DNA of 64,000 nt from Caprimulgus europaeus (lineage: Eukaryota > Chordata > Aves > Caprimulgiformes > Caprimulgidae), in NCBI GenBank assembly GCA_907165065.1, contig OU015526.1, positions 65,991,723 to 66,055,722 on the forward strand, read 5' to 3'. The position numbers were made by a program, and so were the translations under genes. How positions within the stretch are numbered: the stretch's first letter is position 1; the number at the start of each line of letters is the position of its first letter. The notes under the pieces are model-generated. The model searched no databases, was not told where the DNA came from, and saw only the letters and a program-made list of their open reading frames with translations. This document shows positions 37,804-48,820 of the stretch, in pieces.

Positions 37804-39813
37804 TACAACCATTAAAAAAAAAAAGGCAATTCCTAATTCTGGTAAAAGTGCTTATAGGTCACATTAAAAAATACACATAAAAGGTAAAGGTAATTCTGAA
37901 GTAGTGAAAATACCAATGTGTATGTACATGCTGCTGTGTACACTATTTATACCTCTTGCTTTAATCTTTTTGGTAATTACTTGCCAACCAATAAGAAAGG
38001 AGAAAAATCAAACAACTCTGGAATATAAACCAAAAAGATGTTAAGTGTTGTGTTACAGGGTAATGTAGCTTAAAAAAATTAAAAACAAAACAAAAACACA
38101 AAGAAAACTGCAAAACTATGAAAATGAACAAAGCTCGGAGTCGCAAATGGAGGTGTCTATTTGTAATAAAGATGGCAATTGTACCCCATATCTTAGGGTT
38201 GAGGTCTCTGGGAGATGGTGAGCACATCACAGTGGGATACAGGAATTCAGATTCTCTAGGATTCAGATTTTGGGGGAACTGCTGAGAAGGAGAGTATCTG
38301 AGGAAATAAGCCAGGAAAGTGAGGAGCTAGAGAGTAGGTAAGAAGCAGTGAAGTGGAGGAGAATGTAGACCAAGGGCTTAAGCAGGTGAATGTTAGCAGA
38401 CATTGTTGGGTGGATTTGACCTGTTTGTACCTTTCCCCTCCAGTTGGATATTACCATCCCTGTGATATGCCAGTTCCTCAGCTGTTCTTGTTCATGTGAT
38501 GGGTTTGTAAAACAAATTGCTCTCTGCAGCAGTCAATGCACGCTGGCTTCTAATGCCCTGCTGCAGCCTGTGGAAGGGCTGGTGGGGTGCATCCTTCTTA
38601 TGTGGTCCAAGTGATATTTGACAGAGCTCATCTGCAAGAGTCATGAGGGTAGGCAGAGGGTTGTCATGTGGAAGGAGGAAAATATATAGGAGAGGTAGTG
38701 AGGTGAATGATGAGAGAGCTCAGAAAGATAACAAAATGAGGACGATGCTCTATCTTTCATATTTGTGGAGACAGAGTTTTAGAGAGGTGAGAAAGATGTA
38801 AACTCATCAAAGTTTGGGGCACTGAACAAATCATTTGCTGTGTGTATAAAGTGAAATTTTGAACAAGAAAAAGCCACTAAGAGACAGAGAAGGAAGTATC
38901 TCTTAATGGTAAAACTGAAAGAATTGTGATAAGAGCTGATGAAAAATAATGCGACTTCTTTAGCCTGCTGTTTGTTGTGCAGTCTGCCTGTGAATTCATA
39001 TAGCTTGGGTTTGGAAGTAGTGTTTAAGAAGTGTGCTTGGTTTTATCCCTTCAACCAAACGCAGTGCAAAGGATCCACCACTGTCAAGGGGTATTGGAAA
39101 GACCGTTCAGGAGCAACATTGTTCGGTGTGTAGATTTTAAGCAGCCCCAAGGTCTCTGTTCTCCCTCTTTGAGACTGTGCAGCTGCTTACACGGAGTGTT
39201 TGAAAGGATTATTTTAAATTTGCTCTCTTTCTTTTTTTTTATTGTGGGTGTAGAACCTGGAACTGTGCTCTAATAGCATCTTCTAGTGCAGAGCTGTCTT
39301 CTGAAAATCCCTCTGTTCTCTTTCTTAACAAATATCAACTTCTAGGACCTAAGACTTTGCTGTTCTTCCTCCTTTTACTCCTCTCTTAGGTCTCCTGTCT
39401 TTCTACTCTCATCTCTTGCCTCTTTTCTATACTCTAAGAACTCAATATGTAGTACCCATGGGCTTTGTCAAATTTGCCCTTATGTGAAATCTTTTAAACT
39501 TCCGACAAGCCTACAGAAGAAAGACCTACAAACCAATGACCAGGTGAATGTTTTTAGAAGGAGTGGGGGCAAAAAGGTGAGAGGAGAAGGATGGTTTCCT
39601 GAGCTCTGGTACATGCAGTTTTCATGTTTCAAAACTGTCCCTTTGTACAAAAGATGCAGAAGTTTACTTCTTAAAGCATCTTTGAATACTGTTTGACATG
39701 CTTGCTTCCAGTACCTGCTCTAGCATTTCTCAGGTTATGGTTTCTTCTTGTTACTATCTGCTCTGTGATTATATATTACATACCTCATTAAGTCTCACTT
39801 CTTCTCTTGACAG

Positions 39814-40047
39814 CTGCAAATCAAAAAGAGCCCTTGACTCCCAAATTTCAAGTGAAAGAGGAGCCTAAGGATGAAGAAGCTGCAAGTTCAGCCTTGTCTC
39901 AGTCCAGCTATGTGTTCAGCCAGGAATCTGAACCCCCAGCAACAAATGTCCCTGAGGAGAAACTCAAGCCACAGGAAGCACAGGCAAATGTGATGAGGCA
40001 GGACATGTCAGTCAAGGCAGCATCTGAGCTCCTCATGAAGCTCTCAG
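39814..40047 (+). CDS. ZNF827: ZNF827 exon 5: repeat unit 2
   Basis: A 234 nt exon (78 codons), symmetrical phase 1-1, after cttctcttgacag. The joined Ser-Ala codons lead into A-N-Q-K-E-P-L-T. The psi-K-x-E site V-K-E-E-P-K-D-E-E-A lies at 39852-39881, then a Ser/Glu-rich stretch, then R-Q-D-M-S-V-K-A-A-S-E-L-L-M-K-L-S at the end. There is no zinc finger. The [VI]KEEP to S-V-K-x-A-S layout repeats that of exons 4 and 6, so the exon is one unit of an exon-encoded repeat. Because it is symmetrical, skipping it would keep the frame. The function of the repeats is not known to me; the K-E-E sites are classical SUMO acceptor contexts. Confidence 0.96.
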
Positions 40048-40590
40048 GTAGATATTTAATTTAATAATATTCAACATCTTGTTTTCATGTATGCTATCAG
40101 GGTTACTTTGCAGAAGGAGTGCTTAGCTTTAGTAGCAAGTGAAGGAACAATTGAAAAGGTCTGTCTACACAGGTTCTTATACATAAGACATGTCCATTTG
40201 GTCTGTCGCCATAGTATCTAATTATCTGTGCTCTGGTTTTCAAATTAATGACTATGGGATAAGTCAAAAGAAATGATACCTTAAAGCCTTTAGATGTTGT
40301 CATTTTTAAAACAAACTGAAACATATTAATACCAACTTATTAATGTGTCACTTCATTAACATCATAAGAATGTGTGTCTGTACTAAACTATACCTGATAC
40401 AGCTTTATAAATTATGACAGTTAGAGCATTTATGGTTCTTTTTTTCCCCTGACAATATCTTGTACTCAAAATTCTAAGATACACTGATAAAAAATAATGT
40501 AAACTGAGACAGCTTCCTGCTGTTAGGGAGGCCACTTGAACTTGGCTACATTGCCTTAGTGACACATCCTTCTGCCAGACAAGCAGACAG

Positions 40591-40625
40591 TACACGTGTG
40601 TGTACATGTGTGTACATGTGTGTAC
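40591..40625. repeat. 10-bp tandem repeat (tgtacatgtg)n
   Basis: Two exact copies of tgtacatgtg flanked by partial copies (tacacgtgtg, tgtac). It alternates purine and pyrimidine throughout and is nearly self-complementary. Confidence 0.85.
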
Positions 40626-40716
40626 TGTTACAACTGGAGGGAGTAAAATCAAAATGTATGTTCTGCTAATTATATTTTGTCTAACTGTTAGAATCAAGGT
40701 TTAACTTTAAGGGAAA

Positions 40717-40992
40717 ATGAAAGGGTTGAATTCTCCCTGCTGGGAAGAGGTTAAATCAATGACAAAAAGACTCTTAACTTCTACTAGACTTCAATTTTTA
40801 GGACCAAGATGTGAAAGTCAGTCTGGGAGGCTGTTTCACACTTCCGCACCTAAACTGGACCAGTTAGTCTTTCAGTCTTCTCCAAAACTGGACAAGACTT
40901 ATTTTTTTAAGTATGCTAAAGTCATGCAAGAGTTGCCAATGGAAACACTTACAAATTTAGCAACTTCTGAGGTCCCTGCCAAACCTACCTGA
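40717..40992 (+). other. Unassigned 91-codon intronic ORF
   Basis: An ATG-initiated ORF preceded by an in-frame TAA at 40708. From its second Met (codon 15) the protein is Arg/Ser/Thr/Leu-rich and almost free of acidic residues, then reads G-R-L-F-H-T-S-A. That resembles a mitochondrial presequence and its cleavage region. A Lys/Phe/Tyr-containing tail ends at TGA (40990-40992). The same frame then stays open for 22 more codons to TAA at 41059. I do not recognise the family. It could be a chance ORF in AT-rich intron, a decayed retrocopy with one nonsense codon, or an unannotated exon. No poly-A tail or target duplication is visible. Chance is the default reading. Confidence 0.2.
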
Positions 40993-43900
40993 AATTATTT
41001 GGCTTGGTCAGATACTGGCAACATTGAATTTGAACTCAAATTTATACCCGAAAAACTTTAACTGACAAGAATCTCCCCCATAAATTGTAACAAGCAATTA
41101 ATTCACTCCTATTCATACCTGCACACTTTAATTTGCAGAAGAATTTGAATCATTGGTTTGCAAGCCTTCTGTGTTAATGGTGCAAATAGTGCTTCCCAGG
41201 TACAAAAGTTGATCAGAGCAGAAGTTTCACAGCTTTTCACGGACTCCAAAATAGTAAAAAATTCATTATTGATATAGTGCACTGTTGCTGGGGGTTACTG
41301 GTTTGAGTATGGTATTCTGGTAACAGAACTTTACAGCCTAATGAATGCTAACCTATGACTTTATTTTTCTCAATATGTATAAATTTATATAACTATTTTC
41401 ATAAAGAAAGGGCTCTGTAACTTAATGATTTCTCAAGTACTTCAGAGACACTAGGGTTCTTGATTGTGAATCTTGAATTTAAAGAGTTTAAATGACTGTA
41501 TTACAGACTACTATATTAGAATATTTATAACTTAAATACCTGTTTATATGAGTGAAATCTGGCGTGTATAAAATCTTGGTCAAGTCTTCAGTCACTTCTG
41601 TTGGGAACTCCCAGTCTTTAAAGGTTGTAGTAAGAAATACGCTAGTTAAACACTTCTCTTATGAGCTCTTAGTGACTGAGCAGTTTATGCTGATAGTGGT
41701 CTTTATGGTTAATCCATAGATTAGAAGGTAAAGAATTACTCTAGGATCAACTTGGTCGGTATTGCTGCAGCTGGTATTCCTGAATCAGCCAGCGGGTGGG
41801 GTTATACCAAGTTTATCACATATACGGCTTTCAAACTGCAATTTTCTGAATTACCATCCAAGGCAGAAACTATAAAGGAGGAAAACACTAAGACAGTTTA
41901 ATGTAGGACAAATACAAGAGGAATATGTGAGATCAATAGCCTCTTTACTATTTTTTGTAATGTTTACTCTACCTGGTGCAATACCTGAGATCACTATTGA
42001 ATTCCGAGCTTATTTTAAGCAATTCTGCACTCTAGTTTTGGTGATTTACTCCTTGAACAATTAAGCCACTTCTTCAGAATAAAGTGAAAACAAGAGCAAA
42101 CTTCCTCCTTTTCCCTGGTACTAGAAGGAGCAAAAAGAAAAATGGAAAGGAATGAGTACTGTCTGTGGAAAATCTTCAGTCAAGTGCCCTTATTAGATTT
42201 GTTTATAATTAAGTCAGGTCCTTCCAGGCTTTATATATTCTTGGTAAAGACTGAATGGATTACAGCCTTGTTTTGTTATTTTCACTTTCTTCTGTGTAAT
42301 ACTAATTACCAAAACCTACACTGCATACAAATTCAGCAAAGGATTTCTGACATAACAGTATTTTGCTTTCTGCATTCCTGACATACATGCTTCTGTCATC
42401 CCCTGAGCAATAATATTGCTGATTGTTGCAGCCTCATGGAAGCCTCTTGGGATTTAGGTACAGACCTTGCTGTCTCCTTTTGTGTGAAGGCTACACTGGT
42501 TTATATTTTTCACTGGGAAATCTCTTTTCCCAAACAGAGATGCTGTGTTGCTAGCTCTTAGCGGAGCTTGTACAGTGTAGTGGAAGGCCTTTCCACCTCT
42601 GGAGCCTAGTTTGGGCTGTAACAGAGACTTACTGCAAATCATCAGCCCCTATAATGGAGGGACCCAGAAACTACTCTAAAACTAGGAAAAGTTAGAAGAA
42701 TTAACATATTTTACTGCAGTAGAAACATTAACAGAACATTTGCTAGTTGTTATTGTAGAGGTGTATGTACAGAAACAAGAGAAAATCACATGCAGCTGTC
42801 TATTTTAGTTCCACTACACAAGGCACCCTCTTTTCTCATGAAGCTAAAAAGCTGTCAGGACACTTGCCTGCTTCTAGCAGTACACAACCAGTGTTTAAGA
42901 CCAGTCCCTTACTGTGCCTGTTACTTTAGTGGAGTTGGACCTTACCCAGAGATGCTATGCCCTTTTCTACCAGTTTTTTCTCCACTGTGGTCCACTTGGA
43001 TTCAGATCTTTTATCTCACAGTTCACATACTTGATAACTAGTCACTTGATATCTAGTTGCACTTCTTCCTAAGGATTATTCAAGCTAAGAAGGCTAATGT
43101 ATCTTGGGCATGTCTAGGCTGAACCCATTTCCATGCAGATAGTCAAAACAAAGCTTCTTAACAACTGATCTGCTATTTAAAAATAAATGAAATGCCCATT
43201 TGGAAGAAATAGTCTTTGGGGGTTAACAGGCAAAGTTTGAGTCTCAGTGCAGACTTTCAACATACATTTTACAGAAGAACACAAAATTGCTGCCATGATT
43301 TATACAGATGTACAGAGGTGAGATATGAATTCTATCAATTACTAAGTCTTAACTGAGACTACATCCAATGGTAAGCAAACAGATTTGAGGAGACAGTGGA
43401 GTGGAGCAAATGGCTCTCATCTCTGTTTGCAATGGTGCCATCCCTGAAAGATTTTAAATTCCTATTAAATATTGCACAAAAATCACTTATAAGGAATTGA
43501 ATTAATGTATTTTAAATATACCTGAACTAGTTTTCTACATTCTTACCAGTTCTCTTTTATGGAAAAGCAAATTTATTTCTCAAAATGTTTAATTAAGTGG
43601 TGCACCCAAGTCATCCTTGTTCAGTTTTATACACTCAGTCTTGTAAATTAAAAGTTAGATTTCAGATGAGGTTGAAATTTACTTTTTTTTTTTTGCATTT
43701 ACATGCTACTATTTGAGTTCAAAAACTCATTTTCTGTTGAAATAGTCATGCTGCTAATATGTTTTGGGCATGTATTCTCTTTCAGAAACATACAGTGTTT
43801 TGCCTTCTTGTCTAAAAATTAATGCATAGCTGGAGTTATATAAAATGTATCTGTTCCAAATGTGCCACAATTTGGGGTTATCAGCAGATACAATTAGTGC

Positions 43901-44780
43901 ACTAGAAAAAAGAATGATAGTACAATTCGAGCATAAGATGAAAGCCAGAACACCTCAATGCTACTCCCATTCCAAAAATGGCACATCATGAGTTAGGGCA
44001 CAGTGAGATGAAGGACTATCTGAGAAGGTTTTAAATTAGCTCATACCAAAACCAGTCCAGTCACAACAGCACAGGCTTCCAAGAGGAACTAAATAACAGT
44101 ATTAGTTTAAAAAGTTTGCTAGCTGGGAGTGCCATCTATGCACGTGTGGCTGGACAGCTGGCGTCAGATTTACCTCATTTTAAGGCTTGGGTGGCTTTAT
44201 TCTTGGCTGTCATCAGCAATGTGAATTGACAACAAAAACAAGTTCATGCCTAGTCAGCTATTATTCTTAGCAGTCACAAAATATTTCCAGGTTTAGTGGG
44301 TTGCATTGTCAGTCTTTTGGTTTATTGTTACTATGGTGAAAAAAAATCTACATTACTACATTATTTGGGTCAAGTGAGAGACAGAGAAGCTAACCTTCCT
44401 ATATATTTCTTTTTCATAACTTCCTGGACTGTTCTGGGAAGTGGTTGCATGGAGCTGTCTTTGGAGACAGCTGTTGTCAGGACCTGGTAAGAATCTCCAT
44501 AGCTAGATTGCAGGGGAGCTGTCAAGAGTGCTTTCATCCCTGCTTAGAGAGCCTGGATAACAGGCAAAGAAGTGAAAATACAGGGAAATCTTTTGATCCT
44601 TGGTCTCTAAATAGCTCATTAGAAAGCTCTGGGCAGCAGCAGATACTTTTGTGGAAGCCCAGAAAAGTAGGTGGGGAAGCATATGGCCCAAAATAAGACT
44701 TTCTCTTGATGACAACTATAGAGATGGCAAACCATGGCAAGTCACGTCACCAGATTAAATCCTGCTACTAGACAAGTGGA

Positions 44781-44813
44781 GGTTTTTTGGTTTTGGTTTG
44801 GTTTGGTTTTTTT
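44781..44813. repeat. (GGTTT)n T/G simple repeat
   Basis: About 33 bp of only G and T with GGTTTT and GGTTTG units. Confidence 0.8.
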
Positions 44814-46778
44814 AACCAATGGAAAAGTGAAATTGGCTGTTAACGGTTAGAGTGAAGCTGCATTTTAATTACAGTGTAGAAAAAGCTACAAGTTTCTAGA
44901 TAGCTAGATTTATTCTTGCAAGGTTCCAGATTTTCTTCCAATATTTTCAGACTCTCCTGCCAATGCCATACTACATGAAGTTTGTATCAGGCCATGCAGT
45001 TTAATAAGCTTTTCCATGACATCTACGTAACACCATAATCTGAAAAGAACTCAGCTAGTAATGGATTCTTACCTATTGGTAGATTTTGACATATTTCATT
45101 ACGACATTAATGTCTAAACTGGAAAGCAGGAAAAAAGTAGTGCCTGTTCACAGGAGAAGTATAGGGTGGGAAGTACAGACGTCTGCAAAGTCTAAGGTTT
45201 TTTTCCCCTATATGTCTTTAAAAACTCCATGAAACAACAAAAATCACAGAAAAACAAGTAAAAGTTATGCTATACCTTAAAGTTATTGCAATTCATTTTC
45301 TTCCTTTTTCCATGTCAGTGTGATCTTGACATTTAATGGAAAACCATGTTAATTTAAAGGATTAGATAATTTGGAATAATAAGAAAACATAATGTCTGTG
45401 GTTTGAATATGTGCCTTTTTGTCCTCTGGGTTTATTTTATTTTATCTTTTATTTTACTTTTTAAGAACTGTCATTGAAGAGTTTAAACAAATCCCCCCAG
45501 TCCTTTGCTTTACTGGTATTCCTTCAGCCAGGTGGGAGGGGCTGCAAAGCTGTGGAAAGTGGACATATCAATTTTTTTCGAAGTGTCAGGGGATTGTGAA
45601 TGCACAGTATGTGCAGAGGGGCCTCTTGCCGTCCCCCTTGTCTTTGGAGGGTCAGCTTGTCAAAGCAGGAGAACTGGAGCCAGGGTCTCTGCAAAGGTAC
45701 AGCTTGCTGCAGAAATGCTAGACTAGAATTTTCTTGAACTGAGAGACTTGCATAGATTGGAATATGTTGTAAAATAACAATTCACTGCACGTGTAGATTT
45801 TTTTGTCACATTCTTTTTGATCTATGTTTTGAGGGGTTGGCTGTGTTCTGCAAGCAAGGTCTTTCAGGCAAGCACCATAATCCTACCATTTAAATGGAAG
45901 GAGCAGAAGATGCATATCACAACTCAAAATAGTCTGTTGCTTTAACTTGTTCCCTTTTTTTTTGACATTGGCTTACATTTTTGTGAAACTAAGTCTGTAG
46001 TTGCAAAATACTATAATGTAGGAGTTCAGAGGTTTCACTTTAACAAATATGAGCTGGTTTGTGATTGTTTTTTTAATGCGGGATCCTGTTACATCGATTC
46101 AAGGCCCATTGACATTGTCTTATATAAAACAGCAGTTTGAAAAAACAGGAGCAAAATAAAGCATCAAGCACAGCGCCCTAGGGAACATCAGATGTTACTT
46201 GTTGTGTCTCTGTAGCGGAACCTTCAGGGCTTGCCAACTGTTCCCTACCTCTGAGGTTTTATTTAAGCTGTTTTAGGGCATGTTTATTTCTAGCAAATCA
46301 GAACAATTAGCATAACAAAATGCCTGATTCTCCATACTGAAAGCTTTTGAAGTCGGTACAAGTTGACCCACTAGTTACCCCTGTCTGCTTGATTGTGAAA
46401 ACCAGTACAGGAGTCCAATTTATGAGACATATGGGAAAGGCTTTCTTTTCTAAGTTGATTCATCAAATTGATTTGTAAAGCTGATGGGCATTTCAGCAAA
46501 TATGAGTAAGTTAGATTTTTAGTTGCAGGATGAAGTTTTAAATAAGATGGTAGGAAGAAGCATGAATGATTTAACAAGGATTCATTTGAATTCAGCAATG
46601 GAAAGTCATTGGACAGCTATTGTATCAGCAAAAGCAATATTTACTACATGACTTGTGTTTTTTATTACATCTGTGCACTTGATTTTGAATTTCATCTCAA
46701 ATAAAGTGAAAAGCAGACTGTGCTACATCAGAAGAGCGTGTTCAGTGTGTACCCTCTAGAGTAGGTGAGTGCTGCCTA

Positions 46779-47065
46779 GAATCATAGAATTCCATGGGTT
46801 GGAAAGGGCCTTTAAAGGTCATCTAGTCCAACCCTTCTGCAATGAGCAGGGACATCTTCAACAAGATCAGGTTGCTCAGAGCCCCGTCCAACCTGACCTT
46901 GAATATTTCCAGGGATGGGGCAACTACCAGTGTGGGCAACCTGTTCCAGTGTTTCACCACCTTCAGTGTAAAAAATTTCTTCCTTATATCTAGTCTGAAT
47001 CTATCCTCTTTTAGTTATAAACCATTACCCCTTGTCCTATCACAACAGCCCCTGCTAAAAAGTTT
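46779..47065 (-). mobile_element. CR1 3' end, antisense
   Basis: The + strand begins with agaatcatagaattccatgg, the reverse complement of a CR1 terminal repeat. Antisense 3' UTR (ctagtccaaccc) follows. The reverse complement then encodes a broken CR1 ORF2 tail with KFFTLKVVKHWNRL and a region matching gcaggggctgttgtgatagg. It joins directly, in the same orientation, to ORF1 esterase sequence at about 47060-47070. Confidence 0.88.
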
Positions 47066-47469
47066 CCAGATTCCCTTACCAACCATCCCAAGGCCCTGAA
47101 GTCTCTTTTGATTGCCCTTGGACTATGTGTTGCAGCTTTATTGCCACCCATGTGGAAGAGCAGTAATGGGTAATAGTCTGAGAGCCATACCAGTCTAGGA
47201 AGTCTCCTAGCTATGGCCTTAACCCAGGCCCCAGGGAGGCAGCAGACTTCTCTAAGAGGAAGGTCTGTCTGGCATACTGGACCCTCTGTTCCCTTCAGAA
47301 GAAAGTTGCCAACTATAACCTGTCTTTTCTTCCTCATGAAGGTGGTCATGATACTGGTGATAGGCCTCTCTGACCTTGTCAACACCTCTGATGTGGATGG
47401 ACAGTCATCCACATCATCCATTGACTGGCCTTCCACATCCAGAGCTTCATACCTGTAGTGCAGAGGCAC
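47066..47469 (-). pseudogene. CR1 ORF1 esterase-domain remnant
   Basis: The minus-strand frame is open for about 130 codons and matches the SGNH-type esterase domain carried by ORF1 of CR1 LINEs. It shows RQVIVGNFLLKGTE, then REVCCLPGAWVK, SDYYPLLLFHMGGNKAA and the RAIKRDFRALGWLVRES block. In intact CR1 copies the first block has a G-D-S nucleophile motif; here it is G-N-F (47302-47310), so the catalytic Ser is gone. The G-x-N block (47131-47158) is retained as G-G-N. The frame runs straight into CR1 3'-end sequence at about 47065, omitting the whole ORF2 polymerase. ORF1 survives less often than ORF2 tails because most copies are 5'-truncated. Confidence 0.75.
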
Positions 47470-47600
47470 CTGGAAAGGTGAGGTGGGCTTGGAGGGGGTT
47501 CAGCTGCCACCCTGAATGTGGACTTGCCTCCATTCACTCCTTTCCTTTAAGCTACTGCCTTTGCCTGGTGGGGGTAGGATACAGGATCCCCTTGATCTTG

Positions 47601-47674
47601 GTTTTTTGTTTTGTTTTGTTTTGTTTGTGGGGTTTTTTGTTGGGTTTTTTTGTGGTTTTTTTTTCTGGTGGTGA
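47601..47674. repeat. T/G-rich simple repeat inside CR1 sequence
   Basis: About 74 bp of G and T apart from one C at the 3' edge, with five TTTTG units followed by looser GGTTTTTT units. It sits between the esterase remnant and a further ORF1-like piece upstream in the element. Confidence 0.85.
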
Positions 47675-47760
47675 TTACTGTTTCTGTCCCAGGGAGGACA
47701 GCACTTGGTTCCACCAGTCTACCTCTTTCTCAGATCCCCTGATGCTCCTTAACTTCTCTA
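47675..47760 (-). mobile_element. Possible further CR1 ORF1 piece, antisense
   Basis: The minus strand gives T-Q-E-V-E-K-L-R-S-I-R-G-S-E-K-E-V-D-W-W-N. This charged, heptad-like segment resembles the coiled-coil region that precedes the esterase in CR1 ORF1. If so, it is upstream sequence of the same element as the esterase remnant, with 47.46-47.6 kb between them too decayed to read. Its right edge abuts an oppositely oriented CR1 piece. Confidence 0.45.
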
Positions 47761-48187
47761 CTTCCTGCGTGTGGAATACTGTACCAGTTTTGGGTTCTCT
47801 GGTTCAAAAGGGCTGGTTTTCTGGTTCAAAAGGAAGGCAGCAGACCTGACTAAGGGTCTAGGGCTCATGACCTACAAGGAGGCATTGAGGGAGTTGTGCC
47901 TTTTCAGTCTGGCAAAGGGGGGCTAAAGGCAGATCTAATCATAGCCTGCAATTACTTGAAGGAAACTTAGAAAAGCAGTGGAGTCAAACTCCTCTGTGCA
48001 GTGGCAAATGGTAAAAGAAGGGGCAACAGCTACCAGCTGCAGCTTTTAAGGTTCAGAGTGGACATTAAGAAAAATTTCTAGTGCAGCACTAGCACAAGTG
48101 CTACCCACAGATGCTGTAGCTTTCCCTTGCTTGGAGGTTTTGAAAATTCTGCTAGATAAACATGCAGCTGATCTGATCTAGTGCCAA
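47755..48187 (+). mobile_element. Decayed CR1 ORF2 C-terminal piece, sense
   Basis: Broken + strand frames resemble the CR1 tail: gtgtggaatactgtaccagttttgggt fits the EYCxQFW block, then T-Y-K-E-A-L-R-E-L-C-L-F-S-L-A, A-N-G-K-R-R-G-N and R-V-D-I-K-K-N-F. Several stops and a deletion are present. No terminal repeat is visible before the next, antisense, CR1 piece begins. Confidence 0.6.
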
Positions 48188-48820
48188 TGATTCATGGAAT
48201 AATTTAGTTTGGAGGGAACCTCCAGGGTTCATCTAATCCAAACTTTTGCTCAAAGCAGTTCCAACAGGATCAGGCTGCTGGGGGAATTATTAAGTTTTGA
48301 ATGTGTCCAAGGATGGAGAACCCAACCTCTCTCAGCAATATGTGCCAGTATTTCACCATCTCGACAGTGATTTTTTTTCTGTATATATAAACAGAAATTC
48401 CCTTGTTCCAACTTGTCTGTTGACTCTTATCCCATCACTGTGCATTTCTGAGAGGAGTCTGACTCTAGCTTCTTTCTGCCTTCCCTTTATACCTTAGGGA
48501 GTTGTCGCCAGCAATAAAATGTCCCCTTAGTGTTGTTTTCTTAAGACTGAACAAATCCAGTTCTGTTAGCTGTTCTCTCTTACACCTTGCAGCAGCCCTC
48601 TAACTATCTTGGTAGCCTTCCACTTGAACATGCTCCAGGGTGTCAGTGTCTGTCCTGTACTGGGGAACCCCAAATGGGGCACAATAGTCTAAATGCAGTC
48701 TCGTAAGTGCAGAATAGAGGGTAAGAATCTCCTCTCTCTACCTGATAGCTACAGGTTTGATAAAGTGGCCCAGAATATGGTTGGCCTAGGTTGCCACAAG
48801 GGCACTTTGCTGACTTGTGC
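48188..48820 (-). mobile_element. Decayed CR1 ORF2/3' end, antisense
   Basis: The left edge (gattcatggaataatttagt) is a mutated CR1 terminus. The antisense order is kept for over 600 bp: ORF2 tail, then agactgaacaaatccag (the LGLFSLE block), the FGxPQY-type block at about 48655 (tgtactggggaacccc), and gccacaagggcactttgctg (the CALVAK block) at about 48791-48810. It is more diverged than the CR1 at 46.8 kb and lies in the same orientation. Confidence 0.8.

Larger units (their letters stand above)
27210..39813 (+). other. ZNF827: Intron 4 of ZNF827
   Basis: A 12.6 kb phase-1 intron, gtaatt to cttgacag. Recognisable contents are a 45-bp-period duplication (28154-28220), an A18 run (28499-28516), a CR1 3' end (about 30.06-30.43 kb), a more decayed CR1-like stretch (about 30.59-31.29 kb) and a 50-bp antisense CR1 tail (37754-37803). 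The blocks 31.3-37.7 kb and 37.8-39.8 kb show only AT-rich sequence with short ORFs of no recognisable family. One 117-codon ORF at 34582-34935 has no domain I can identify and is treated as chance. Confidence 0.85.
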
